A DNA stretch of 64,000 nucleotides, from the NCBI GenBank assembly GCA_002205965.3, contig NADL03000590.1, positions 3,973,001 through 4,037,000 on the forward strand, in the 5' to 3' direction. Below are positions 22,413 to 32,799 of the stretch, one piece after another. The position numbers were made by a program, and so were the translations under genes. The stretch is from Kappaphycus alvarezii. Taxonomy: Eukaryota; Rhodophyta; Florideophyceae; Gigartinales; Solieriaceae. The notes under the pieces were generated by a model, which was not told the DNA's origin, made no database searches, and saw nothing but the letters and a program-made list of their open reading frames with translations. How positions within the stretch are numbered: the stretch's first letter is position 1; the number at the start of each line of letters is the position of its first letter.

Positions 22413-22790
22413 CTCAACAAGTGACGGATCTGAATTTAAAACTGTCGCGTCGACTCCCCTCGCCCTCTGATGAAGTTACACAGGCCCCACTTTCGAATTT
22501 CAACCGCTGGACTTTGATTCCCGGGTTCTTCTTCCCCTGATCCGTCATAAAGGGACTGTTGTTCCACATTCCGGAAAAATTCAACAGGTCAACAGAAGTT
22601 ATCCGTACACTGATTTTTAGGTGCATTAGTAGCACAATGTGGTCTCCGAGTGCACAATCTGTCTTGTCGGCATGTCGCTGCACGTGGCCGAACGGCGGTG
22701 GACCACCCGGTTAGCTCTTAGCTAGCAATATAGTCGGATCCTGCAGCGGACACCCATTACACTGATGCCATAAAGTTGCTCCCCGTAAGC
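22413..22790 (+). mobile_element. Array unit g: diverged LINE C-terminus with type A tail
   Basis: Decayed coding (LIFRCISSTMWSPSAQSV, parallel to RIYQRISCTLWSSVAMAI) leads into TTAGCTAGCAATATAGTCGG and GATGCCATAAAGTTGC. The tail is the same type as the solo tails at 20,474-20,552 and 12,987-13,070. Confidence 0.7.
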
Positions 22791-23089
22791 TAAGATAGTT
22801 GAAGTTCGTCGCTGCCCAGCTTGGAAGTACGCGCTAGGATCGATGTTGGAAAGGTAGACCATATGGTCGACGAGATTCGCTGCCGCAGGTGGTCAAGGGC
22901 CGCTGCTGGTGTACAGAAAAGTCGTCAGGATATCAATTTCGCATGCGTCTCAATCACTCCGGAGGTTCCACTTCGATTTATTGTCAACTTCGAAGTGTGT
23001 GTGGAAATCTTTTACAAGAAACGGAAGCCTCTAAAGCAAGGGTTATTTTTTTGGGGAAGACCAATACCGTAATAACTACTCAAGCACGC

Positions 23090-23420
23090 GGCGGGTATTG
23101 ACCTGGCGGGCCTGCATCCCATGAAGGCAAAACGAAAAGCGGGTAACTAAGTCCTGAAGCTCCAGCGCTGGCGCCGAATTCCGGCGGCTTGAAGCGAAAG
23201 AAGCGAGAAGGTCGAAAAATTTTGTTCTGCTGGTCCCTTAAGCTCCACAGGAGTCGACACCTACCGGAAGGAGAAAGATGTCGTGAACGTTGCCGTGCGG
23301 ACCGTAATGTCGGAACTTCGCTTGCTCAGCAAGATTTGCAGCGGCGTCGGCGGAAGATGCGCTTTGGGAGATGCAATTTACGGGGTGAGGGTGGGCCACA
23401 GTGACATCCAGGGCAATGTA
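23090..23420 (-). mobile_element. Family A LINE 3' fragment, minus strand
   Basis: Minus-strand reading gives ALDVTV-AHP at the right end (GGGTGGGCCACAGTGACATC on the plus strand, also found at 17,866-17,885), followed by a LLPVGVDSCGA-like block and a helical tail. It is collinear with 17,570-17,900. It starts inside the endonuclease and ends near 23,090. Confidence 0.65.
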
Positions 23421-24650
23421 AACTATTACGAAACGATATGAAAATCGTATTCACTATCCAATTCATCCATATTTCACAATTGTAGTTACCATTCCACTCT
23501 GGTTTGTGATCAGGCCGGAGCTCTGCCTGCGGGAAGAATGTTCACAGCCTTTGTAAGAGCAGCTAAGAACCCAGACTGTCCTGATGAGGATGGAGCTCGC
23601 AAGAGTTCAACTAGGTAGGAATGGCCTAAGGCCAGAACCTCCAGCGGAATATCCAGGGTCGAAACCTCTGACAGCTCTGAGGACATCTTTTTCTGTAATG
23701 TCGCGGAACGGCATGTTGGTCTCTGCTGAGAGGCAATCCATTGTCCCGTCTCTCATTTTATCTGCAAGAGACTGGTGGCGGCTCTCAGGTGGGTCCGAGT
23801 CGGAGTGGGACAGGGGGAAAATTGGGGTGCTTTAATGTTTGAAAGATATGATCGGGTGTCGCCCGCAGTATCCTGAGAGGGTGACCAGTGGTACCTAGTA
23901 ATATTCCCTAGAAGGCCGGCTCAAGACCGGCCATCGGGTATGCTGCGTTGGACAATACGGCCGCGGCAGCATGCCTTTGAGTGAGCCCAGCTCCTTGCCA
24001 TAGGTCTCCATCGCTCTAACAGCAACGTTCCGCGCGACATCGGTTAATACCGTATTGGCGTTTGGGTGTGACAGTGTCGTAAGCATGACGGCGGGGAAAA
24101 GGAATAGTTTAGCGAAATCGTGTGTGCTGCCCGGGTCTCCGGCTTGGCAAACTTGTAATGCGTCGTTCAGGGCCCGTGCCTATGCTTCGGCCAAGCAGCC
24201 GCGGACCTTATTGGGTATGTGCGCCACGACGGGGTGTAAGTGGTACAAATTTGTGCCATCGAGGTAGCGACTGTACAGGGGGGTCTGAACAGGTGGGAGT
24301 GGGGGTGTCCGATGGTGTTCCCTGAGTGGGGCTGACATCGGCGATGGTTTCGTTCGACTGAGGTGGATTCCGGGGCCGTGCGGGCCTGAAAAGTTGGTGC
24401 CGGGGGGCGAACGTCTTGGAGCTTGACCGCTCCAGCTTTACATATGTTCCTCTGTATGTACATATATGTACGCATAAACCTGAGTGGAGTGATTAAAAAA
24501 AAATTACCTACCACGGGTGCTTTAGAAGGGTTTTACCTGTTTTGATTAATACCAAAACGCATTAATCTTTGGCAGCACCCGCTCTAGCACCCATTGCAAT
24601 GAAAACCCTGAGTAAGCAATTTTTCAAGGTGGATGAGGTACTTTACAGTA

Positions 24651-24700
24651 CGTACATTTACTGTACGTACATTTACTGTACGTACATTTACTGTACGTAC
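24651..24700. repeat. 15-bp minisatellite, 3.3 copies
   Basis: The unit CGTACATTTACTGTA is repeated three times exactly and then CGTAC. It contains the TACTGTAC word typical of this compartment. Confidence 0.9.
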
Positions 24701-24780
24701 AACGATAATTAAAATAATAATATAAATGTATACATCTGAAAGGCAAATAGGGTTTTGCATCAATAAGCAAAAAATTATGA

Positions 24781-24855
24781 TGTACAGTACAGTACAGTAG
24801 TTTACAGTATAGTGCAATAGGATACAGTACAGTACTGTACAGTACTGTACTGTAG
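24781..24855. repeat. GTACAGTAC palindromic cluster
   Basis: About 75 bp of overlapping CAGTAC/GTACTG words, including CAGTACTGTACAGTACTGTA near 24,832. It is self-complementary over much of its length and could form a long imperfect hairpin. Confidence 0.8.
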
Positions 24856-25249
24856 ACAAAAGTACGGAAAAGGGTTCATTTGTAGCACCCTAAAAAGTGC
24901 ATTCTAAAGCATCAAAACCCTTCGAAAAGTGCGCTTCCAGGGCGCTGTCCAGGCTACCTTAGTCCCTTCAGACCGGCCTCGCTGCATTGCTTCCCCCCGT
25001 CCATTCTAAGCTGCGGCCCTGTTTGACATATATGTAGGCTGCCAGCCCACTGATATCTTCCAAATAGTAAAGCATCCACACCTTCCCCTTGTAGCGGCCA
25101 CACGAATCCCTCGTTATAGAATAACAAACGCACAGAATTCGAAAAGAGAGTGTGCAACAGGCGGCCCAGGCCAAGGGACCACTCACAGGACAACTACTGA
25201 GTCGCGCCCGCCAAATCCCGACCACCAAACGTCGCCGATGTTCGGCGCT

Positions 25250-26045
25250 GGATGCGCCGCCTTCCGTTCATGCAGGGCTGCGCCTCCGGTTTCCCCTTTG
25301 CCCATCCTTCCGCCGCCACGCAAATTTTTACCGCACTCTGCAGGTGCTCAGCTGGCATCTCAGACTCCCGGTCTTCGACGACTCGCTGCCTCTCCAATGA
25401 GAACACCGCCAGCGCCCGATGTCTACAGCGATCACGCAGCGGACCTATGCGCTGCAGGGTTCGTCGCCGCACGCACCGCGACAACTCGCTGCGCAGTGCT
25501 TCACTTACCCCATTGCCCGTGCTGCTGGCCTGGACTGCAAGTAGGAGGCGCTGCTCCTTGCCGCCAGGGAGCTCCGACTGGCCGACATCCTGGTCCACCA
25601 TCTCGCTGCTCCCGACGGCTCTGCACCGCGCCCCATCGCTTGTGACATCACGGTCACCTGGCCGTTTCAACACGCAGTTCGCGCCAAGGCCATTATGGCC
25701 GCCGCCTGCGCTGCCGACGTGGCACACTGAGGCAAAGTCACGGCCTTACCGCGGAGGCTCTCCCGCCACCTCCTCCCCCGTCCGACAACCCGACCCCCGC
25801 ACTGAAACCCCCGCACTGAACTTCGATTTCCACCCTCTGGCGTTCGACTCCTCCCTGTCCCCTCTCCAGCACTGTGCTCGTCATAGCGGGTCTCCTCCCG
25901 CGCATTGCGAAGAGGCGCAGCACCCCAGCTCGCACAGTCCGTTCCCCCATTGCCAACGAGCCAGTTGCAAATTGTGATCCCCATCGCGATGACGATCATG
26001 TCGCACGCCGCTACACAAGGCCGGTGTTGGCCATCCAGTTAACGC
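25250..26045 (+). mobile_element. Decayed LINE C-terminus with endonuclease block
   Basis: One frame around 25,550-25,740 gives LLLAARELRLADILVHHL, then PIACDITVTWPFQHAVRAKA, the two-Asp endonuclease block, followed by LNFDFHPLAFDSS (25,815) and GLLPRIAKRRSTP. The order and motifs match array units b and f. The tail is not clearly preserved beyond about 26,045. Several frame changes are needed. Confidence 0.7.
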
Positions 26046-26049
26046 TTTA

Positions 26050-28500
26050 CTATGTGAAAGATATCAGCAGGTTGGCCAAGAAGTGCGCGGTTAACGCGAA
26101 AGAGGGCAATTCTCTCTAAAAGCCGCTTCAAGGCCTGCCATCAATTAGGCCTCTGTGCTGTAGTGTAGATGCAGCAATTTCCGCCGTGCCCCTTGAGAGG
26201 GAAATTTTTTCAGAGTCCTTGAGCTGGCTTTTAGGCTTATTTCACCCTCGGCGTGACATCTTGCGGGTTTTTCTAAAAAACTTATTCTATAGCGTGACAG
26301 GCGTCCGGCACCGGTATTTTTATTTCAGACAGTGGTACAGTGGGTGCGAAGTACAGTGGGTGCTGCGCCGACTAGAGGGTGCTAACTGCAAGTTAATCTA
26401 ACATTAAATAACCCAAAAACTCCCCGAAAAAAGTCACAATACTGTACTGTATACTGTACAATAGTTTACCCTTTTCACGGTCGAACATACGAGATAGGAC
26501 TCTGGTTGCCTTGCATCAGAGTCACGTGTATTCACACTTTATAAATGCTAAGCAAAAAGACGTACCCACCGGGATTCTGTTGTCCAAAACTGGCGAGACG
26601 TGCTGTACCATACCTCTAAGAAATGGCTTGCACCGTCACTAAACAACGCATGTTCCCAGGCTCTCCTACAACAATGCCTCTGCAAGATATGACAGGCAAA
26701 GAAACAATTACCTTTTCACATTCAAAAGGGCCAAATTGCGAATTTCCTCACGCACGCTTAAGCTCTTTCACCAGCGAGTCGCTCCCGAGGATACAAATTA
26801 CAGCATTACTCAATCCCCCACCCGCAGCATACATGCTACTGCACAGCTTTGTTCCATCATCCGCAAAACAACAAGAAACAATGTTCATTCCTCAACCACA
26901 ACCTCCCCACAGTGTCCAAAACGTACCACCCCCAGCATCCAACATCCCCAACCCCGTATCTCATGCACATTTCCAACTGAGTGCACGTTGTACCCAAACC
27001 AGCGCCCCGCCCCGCCCATACCCCCATGTACAGAAGCGCAAAAAGCCACTTTCCAGTTGAAAACGCGAGAAATAGCCCGCATATACGCTGAAGACGATGC
27101 TGTGGCGCGTGATTGCCGAAATGGTGCAACGGTCTATAGCATGTGAATGCAATTCCACAGGTATGGAAAGTGGGCAGACATGATGGGGCGCGCCAACGCA
27201 GGGTGATGTAGTTTAACGAGGGCGTGGTGTGGCAAGGAGGCAAGGGCATCTAGTGAATGGCGGGGAATAGGATTGCATCCGTGCGAGCGAGTAAGCGGCG
27301 TACAGTACCGTACAGTATCTCATTCGACTTTGGTAACCACATTCTTCCGGTTTAAAACGACAGCACAGTACTGGGCTTTGTCGTATAGCTGGTTTTCTTT
27401 CAAATGGAAATGTCCGCGCCAACAACAAGAAAGAACTTTGTGTCTACTTTGATTTTCAATTACGCCTCCATTTCTTCCGAACAATCGTGGCATGTTGTGA
27501 TCTTGGGCATGTTAATTTCAACTGTTACAGAATGTACAAAAATTCAAAAAGCCCCTTCAAAAGGAGCCCGAGATGCACCAAAATTACTCTGGAATCCAGC
27601 AAGGCCACTGCAGATTCTAGAAATAAAGGGCCCAATCAAAAAAGCGCAGCAAAATCCGAAAAAATCCTCCTCCCCCAGACCTGCATCAAATGCAATATGT
27701 TGACATTCCCCCCTACAAAAAGTTTACATTACCTTGTTGTCGTTCATTATACTGTACTACAGTACCACACAAGCAAGGCATTAGCCGGGAGATCATATCG
27801 AGATGGAATCTGCGTAAAAAATCCGTCCAACGTGTTCGTTATCCACACGACGTTTCCGCACAAATGACGGAACGGGGCTCGGATATCACCTAGATGTAGT
27901 CATGCCTTTGCAGGGGCGCTCTTCTCAACGATTCCTCCCCGACGGCACCCAAATTACAGCTTTTGCCATGTACACCACACATCACCAAACACGTGTCCTT
28001 CCCACCCAATGGGACCATACCGCGAGACTGTGCCACTCTTTCTGTCATACCGATTCGGCATACCGACGACAATCGAGTGTTGCGTTGCTCGGGTCAACTC
28101 GTGAGAGTCCAAATCCACCACGCCACGCCGGCAACACCGTGCTAGAGTCACCAGACTTTGCAATCCACACATGCACACCTCTCTCAGTTTCCTTTTACAA
28201 GGCAAGGCCATTCCACATATACCATACGCCATCCCCCAGATCTCCACCCCTGTTCCCTCCATCCATTCCAAATTACAAATGCAATAAAACTCTAATCTTT
28301 ACCTCAACAATACGGTTAGTGCACCTTACTACCCTACCACCAACCATCACCAACATCCCACATCCCACAACTAGCACACATCCCACACCCCACCAAAAAC
28401 CAATACCAATTACCCCGCCCGACGACCAACCCCATCCCCACCACCAATCATCCCACCACCTCAATGCAGGCGACGACGATGCCCGCTTCACCCTCCTCGG
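26050..28500. other. No recognisable gene
   Basis: Plus-strand ORFs at 26,623-27,146 and 27,404-27,867 are Pro/Ser/Lys-rich with no domain I can name. Palindromic words occur at 26,441-26,462 and 27,300-27,318. An exon of an unrecognised gene could be hidden here. Confidence 0.35.
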
Positions 28501-28511
28501 CACACAAGGCA

Positions 28512-29291
28512 TCACGGATTCCCCTCCATCGATCCCAAACAACACGTCGACGCCCCCTTGATCCCCAGTTTCTTCTGTCCCGACATCATCTTCCTTCCAT
28601 ACATCAACTCCGCCTCTCCCAACAACTCCACCACATCCTCCCCGCGACCACTCGCCACTGCATACCGACGCGCCCAATCACAGGTGATTTCCCATCATCA
28701 TCTCTTAGATTCGCGTTTGCACCAGCCTCGACAAGTGCTTTGACCAGTGCGAAATTCCCGCTCAGTGCAGCGGCATGGAGTGCTGTACGGTGTTTATAGT
28801 TTGGGTGTTGATGGGACAGAACGGGGGGTAAGGAACGGGGGCATAATTTGTGGAGAATGAGTTGAACGGTGGCGAGATGATTGTGCCAAGCGGCGGTGTA
28901 GAGGGCGGAGGCGGCGTCGGGGATGTGAAGATGGCAGAGACAGGGTTCGGAGGGGGACAGGGGGAATGAGGGAGGAGGAGTGACAGCACGGAGGTGTGGT
29001 TGTTGGAGGCGGCGTAGACGATGGAGTGGGCGTCGGGTGGGGTGTAGTTGAGCAGGTGTTGCACGAGTTGGGTTGAGCCGAGGAGGGAGGCGAATTGAAG
29101 CGGTGTGTGACCGTTGGGAGGGGGGTTGTGGTGAGGAGGGGGTGGGACAGCAAGTAGGTTATAGCGGTTTGAAAGTCGAGGGTGCGGAGGAGTTTGGCGA
29201 GATGGTGTAAGGGGGAGGAGGGAGGGGTGGGGGGTTTATTGGGGTGGGTAGGGGAGTTGGACGCTCTTGGGGTTTGAGTGGGCATGGTCAT
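28512..29291 (-). CDS. Ankyrin-repeat protein, frame broken in the assembly
   Basis: The start chosen is the first Met of MTMPTQTPRAS (29,291). After a Pro/Thr-rich N-terminus and LAKLLRTLDFQTAITYLL, four ankyrin-like units follow: NGHTPLQFASLLGSTQLVQH, DAHSIVYAASNNHTSVLSLL, DAASALYTAAWHNHLATVQL and HRTALHAAALSGNFALVKAL with VEAGANANLRDDDGKSP. A last capping-like helix contains RRYAVASGRGEDVVELLG. These lie in three frames. Adding one base to the runs at 29,120-29,125 and 28,919-28,922 and near 28,683 joins them all, which points to sequence error. Ankyrin repeats bind partner proteins, and no enzymatic domain is visible. TATAAAG sits near 29,402-29,408 on the minus strand, about 115 bp upstream. 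The true C-terminus is unsure because another G run (28,550-28,556) could change the frame again. Confidence 0.65.
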
Positions 29292-29696
29292 GGTGGTGGT
29301 GGATTGGGGGGGGGGAGATGGTTTTGGAGAGGTTGTGATGTGGTGGAATGGAGGAGGCGGAGTGGCGGGTGGATGTGAAGGGAAGGAGGCGGTACGGAGC
29401 TTTATACAGGTGCTGTCACGGGAGGCTTTGGAAAGTAGCGGCGGGGCCACCCACGACAAAAGTTTGTATTTTTTCGATTGCGGAAAATGGTGAATGAAGG
29501 TTTTCTTGTTGGTCATTTTCCAAAAGTTTGTGCCAATTTTTGAGTGGAGGATATTGTGCTTTACAGCACTGTACCCCAATCTCAATCATTAGAGATATTG
29601 GATAGTTTTTGATTCTGTACAGCATGCTACTGTACATATTGTACTCTTCTAAGTCGTGCGTCCAGCTCGACGTGCACAGTAGCGCACCGTAGGCTT

Positions 29697-29870
29697 TATG
29701 GCAAAGTGCTCTACAATGTACAGTACAGTAGTGCAATATTGCACTGTGCTGTACTATACTGTGTACAGTACAGTACTGTACAGTACTGTAGTGAACGGGT
29801 ATATCTACACTGAACAGTGCAGTTCAGTAATGTACAGTACTGTACTGTAAAAATACTGTATACAGTACAT
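29697..29870. repeat. Largest GTACAGTAC/GTACTGTAC cluster
   Basis: About 170 bp dominated by overlapping TACAGTAC and TACTGTAC words (for example GTACAGTACAGTACTGTACA at 29,763). It lies in the intergenic space between the ankyrin gene and the next gene. Confidence 0.85.
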
Positions 29871-30215
29871 CGGGCACACAATGATGTTGGTGACATCGTC
29901 ATTTGAATTTATCCATTAATTTCAACCATTGTGTAATTCATCGTGTAAGCATTTCTCAAATCGCAACGTCCCTAACCGTCTGCCAATACTCTATCATCAG
30001 CTTGCTGTCCTTGTCCAAATTGGCGGCTGACCTGTATTTCGCCACACCCAAACCCTCTCCAACAGTGATTGTACTTTTATTGCGCAGTCGAGGGTTTCCC
30101 CAGACTCGCCAATCATCGCTATGCGAACGTTGCAGAAAACCCTCCGCACCCACTCTCCCTTTTTTTCGCAACACATTCAATTGCACTTTACTCACAAACT
30201 AGTCATGGGTGCCAT

Positions 30216-30766
30216 TTACCATTCGATATCAGCCATCTCTGCGTAGTTGGCATCATCGTCGCTCTCATCCGGCCTCACCAGTTCCTTACTCACCAAATAC
30301 TCAAAGCTTGCGCCAATAGCCGTGTCCCTCAACTTGAGCGGGAACATTTGTTTCTCCTCATTCTTCGGAATCGTCGACTTGATCACATACCCACCCCCCT
30401 CCCCACTATACTCTGTCTTTTCCCCCGCCGTACCACTCACACTCTCAACAACCTTTGCAAACCACTCCTCCCCTCAATCTTATCGGCCAAAGACGCTGGA
30501 ACATGGCACAAAATCAACAACACCTTGTCATCAGCATTCATCAAGCACTTGCCAATCTCCGAAGCGCCCCCCTTCCTCTCCTCGGCACCATCTTCCACCT
30601 TTTTATTCATGCCCTCCAACACAAGGTCCATCAACTTCCAATCTCCGCACGCCGAGTCAATTGCAATCGAAAAAAACTTGACTCCACCCATATCCGACAT
30701 GCCCGCCAGATCCTGTCCCTTCTTACCCCCCTCCTTGAATGCCGCCTTTTCCGCCTTGGAGCTCAT
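30216..30766 (-). CDS. Small conserved eukaryotic protein, AlaRS-C-terminal-like (tentative)
   Basis: Two frames (30,766 to about 30,470 and on to 30,216) join if one base is added to the C4 run at 30,470-30,473, giving about 183 residues. Features are a Lys/Gly-rich start MSSKAEKAAFKEGGKKGQDL, the core GGVKFFSIAIDS, GDWKLMDLVLEGMNKKV, EERKGGASEIGKCLMNADDK, VLLILCHVPASLADKI, then EKQMFPLKLRDTAIGASFEY and an acidic tail DESDDDANYAEMADIEW. The pattern of even length, acidic C-terminus and no repeats looks like a real housekeeping protein. I recall small eukaryotic proteins of this kind sometimes labelled as related to alanyl-tRNA synthetase C-terminal regions, but I cannot verify this and no catalytic motif is visible. 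No transposon signature is present. Confidence 0.65.
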
Positions 30767-30769
30767 CTT

Positions 30770-31715
30770 TCAAAGTTGGACCCGACGCGATGCGAATAAG
30801 CGTTCTTTACGGCGCGGATGGTGTGTGAGCGGTGCTGAAAACGTGCGGGTAGGGGGATGAAGGCGGTGTCGGTATGGATCGGGACAGGGAGTGGGGTGAG
30901 GGAGTGTTACCACTTGGAGGAATGAGATGTGGCACGGCCGGCGACCAATTTTTTCTGGTTCTGCTGCGCACGGTGGTTATTTTCTGACAGTGTAAGCATG
31001 ACGGCGGGATGCTGGAGACTGGAAAATAATTACAAGTTGTTTGTGAGTATTGTAATTTGTTTGAAATGGTACGACAGTGCTGGAATCACGAGTTGGCCTC
31101 GGAGACGCACACGTGTTTAACATCCTTGCCGCTCAGTGCACTGCTGTACTGTAGCTCGGTAATCAATAACTATTGCAATTCACATGGTACTACAGTATTA
31201 ATTTTTTGTTTTGTCATATGTAAATTTGGAATATTTAGACGAAGCGGTAATGCCAGCGCCAGCATGCCACGAGACGTGAGACAAATTGGTGTACGCATGC
31301 TGAGTACAGTAAGGATCGCGGGAAATTGGCAGCGTCCTTCCACGTATCTTGCATCCGCTTTCAAATCGAGCTCTCTGATTGGCCTGTATTCCCTAATTCA
31401 AAGACTCAACTTTATTACGTCAGCTAGCTAGGCTCTCGCATTTCTCTGCGATGGACCGCCCTACTCCATCCAACCGGGTACTCTCCAACCATCATCAATC
31501 TCACCCACTTTCAAGAGTCAAACAAGCCGACTGCCCTAGCAGGCTACACCCTGCGACGCAGTCAACCCGTTTACAAAAGTCATTCCCACAACCATCACAT
31601 CCAAAACTATACACGTTTAGATCTACACATTGCACCGATTCGCCGCCTGGAAAAACTCCGGTCCCCCTTGACACACTACCCCAGCACACGGGAACAGCAC
31701 CACCGCATGGATCGT
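30770..31715. other. Intergenic, no recognisable gene
   Basis: This contains the upstream region of the minus-strand gene ending at 30,766 and the 3' side of the secreted-protein gene. Short overlapping ORFs show no domains. Confidence 0.4.
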
Positions 31716-32670
31716 CGTCATCGTACTCCTTCCCCAACACGAATCGTATACGTCTCCCCAGCCTCCAACTGCAACCTAGTCGTAAACACATGCGGATTAA
31801 AATCCACCGAAAACGCTTCCAACGCCCTCCCATTCCGATTATGATAGGCCTTTGTCCAGCCAGTAGCAGTCCTAGTCTCCCCATTCGCCTTATTCAATGT
31901 AAACCACCCGCCTCAAACTCCAAAAACACGTCATTGTGATCCACGCCACCCGCCGTCTCCATATCCAACGTCACCCCATACCTCGAGGTCACAGGGGCCA
32001 CAAACCGATACTCCACAGGCGCATCACCAGGCCCATCGACTCCTGTACTCGGGTCATCCATCTTGTAAGCCAACGCATCTCCAACCACCTCCCACGCCCC
32101 CTCCACCGACACAAACTCCAACGCCCCAATCTTTACACACCCATCGCCATTCCCCATACCCCCAGCGCCATTCTGTATACCCCCATCGCCATTCCCCATA
32201 CCCGTCTCCCCAATCCCCTCGGAACCCATATCCGGGACCGTCACAGGCGTAGGTGCCACAGTCATTCGAGGTCTCATGCCCCTACAGCGGAACGTGACCT
32301 CCACCTCAACCATCTCACCATCATCGGTCTCACACCGGATACTGACAGTTTCGGCAGGCGGTACAAAAGGGGCAGCAACTCCATTGCGATCGCCGGTAAG
32401 AATGAACGGGACGACCCTCTCGGTGCGTACACGCACTCCGTCCAGGAAAAAGGTGGCGGATGTGGCGCGTCGACGGGCCAGGCATTGGATGGTGAATTCG
32501 GGGAAGCGACGGGTGGGACAGAGGGTTGTGGTTGGGGGACGGAGAACGGGACCGCGACGCCAGGCGGTTACTCCGCCGCTGGCGTTTGCTTCGACTATGC
32601 GGAGACGGGCGGCGTGTAAAAGGGATGGGAGGAGGAGGAGGAGGAGAGGGAGGAGGATTTGGGGAGTCAT
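31715..32670 (-). CDS. Secreted protein with C-terminal carbohydrate-binding-like module
   Basis: Starts with a classic signal peptide (MTPQILLPLLLLLLPSLLHA, residues 1-20). A Cys-containing beta-rich region follows, then a Gly/Asn/Met linker of imperfect MGNGDGG repeats (about residues 150-175). The C-terminal module reads CVKIGALEFVSVEGAWEVVG, VEYRFVAPVTSRYGVTLDME, VDHNDVFLEFEAGG and, after adding one base at 31,901-31,903, FTLNKANGETRT, WTKAYHNRNG, DFNPHVFTTRLQLEAGETYT. HNDVxLxF with a later W-x-K-x-Y and AGxxYT is the look of a jelly-roll sugar-binding module, but I cannot assign a CBM family. The first frame ends at 31,894 and the module continues to about 31,715. The expected SGRS-like end is not seen, so the 3' end is uncertain. 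It is likely exported to the wall or medium. Confidence 0.6.
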
Positions 32671-32767
32671 GATGAGGGGGGGGAGTGAGGGTTTGGCGGA
32701 AGATTCTGGGGGTGGTGGACTGGTGGGGATGGGTGGTGATAGGGATGGGGAGGTGCAGGGCGGGTAG

Positions 32768-32780
32768 GGGGTTTATATAG
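32768..32780 (-). promoter_or_regulatory. TATA-like box upstream of the secreted-protein gene
   Basis: Minus-strand CTATATAAACCC lies about 100 bp upstream of the ATG at 32,670, a typical eukaryotic core-promoter spacing. It is unproven but well placed. Confidence 0.45.
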
Positions 32781-32799
32781 AGGTAGGAGGGAGTGGAGG

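Larger units (their letters stand above)
20474..22790 (+). repeat. Head-to-tail array of seven LINE 3' tails
   Basis: All seven tails lie on the plus strand and end in related sequence: GATGCCATAAAAGTTACTCC (about 20,552), GAACGCATTAAACTTC (21,057), GAATGCATTAAAATTCC (21,198), CAATGAAGTAAAGTTTC (21,556), CAATGAAGTAAGTTTC (21,660), GAGTGCATTAAACTTC (22,412) and GATGCCATAAAGTTGC (22,780). Upstream of each tail the sequence is CCGGTTAG followed by a -GTATAGT- or -ATATAGT-containing block. Copies are 5'-truncated to between about 80 and 750 bp, each starting where the previous one ends. Confidence 0.85.
23421..25150. other. Unassigned repeats and spacer
   Basis: Minus-strand VARNVAVRAMETYGKELGSL (about 24,000) resembles VATRAMERFSKV at 12.2 kb, indicating a shared dispersed element of unknown class. 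The rest has no recognisable coding. A 15-bp tandem repeat and a palindromic cluster are listed separately. Confidence 0.4.

Noticed and set aside
28273-28677. Gly/Trp/Val-rich minus-strand ORF downstream of the ankyrin repeats
   Set aside because: Composition is driven by a CCACCA-type simple sequence; only its first part may be a continuation of the ankyrin gene.
28794-29585. 263-codon minus-strand Pro/Thr/Ser-rich ORF
   Set aside because: Its downstream two-thirds is out of frame with the ankyrin repeats; the real gene changes frame within it.
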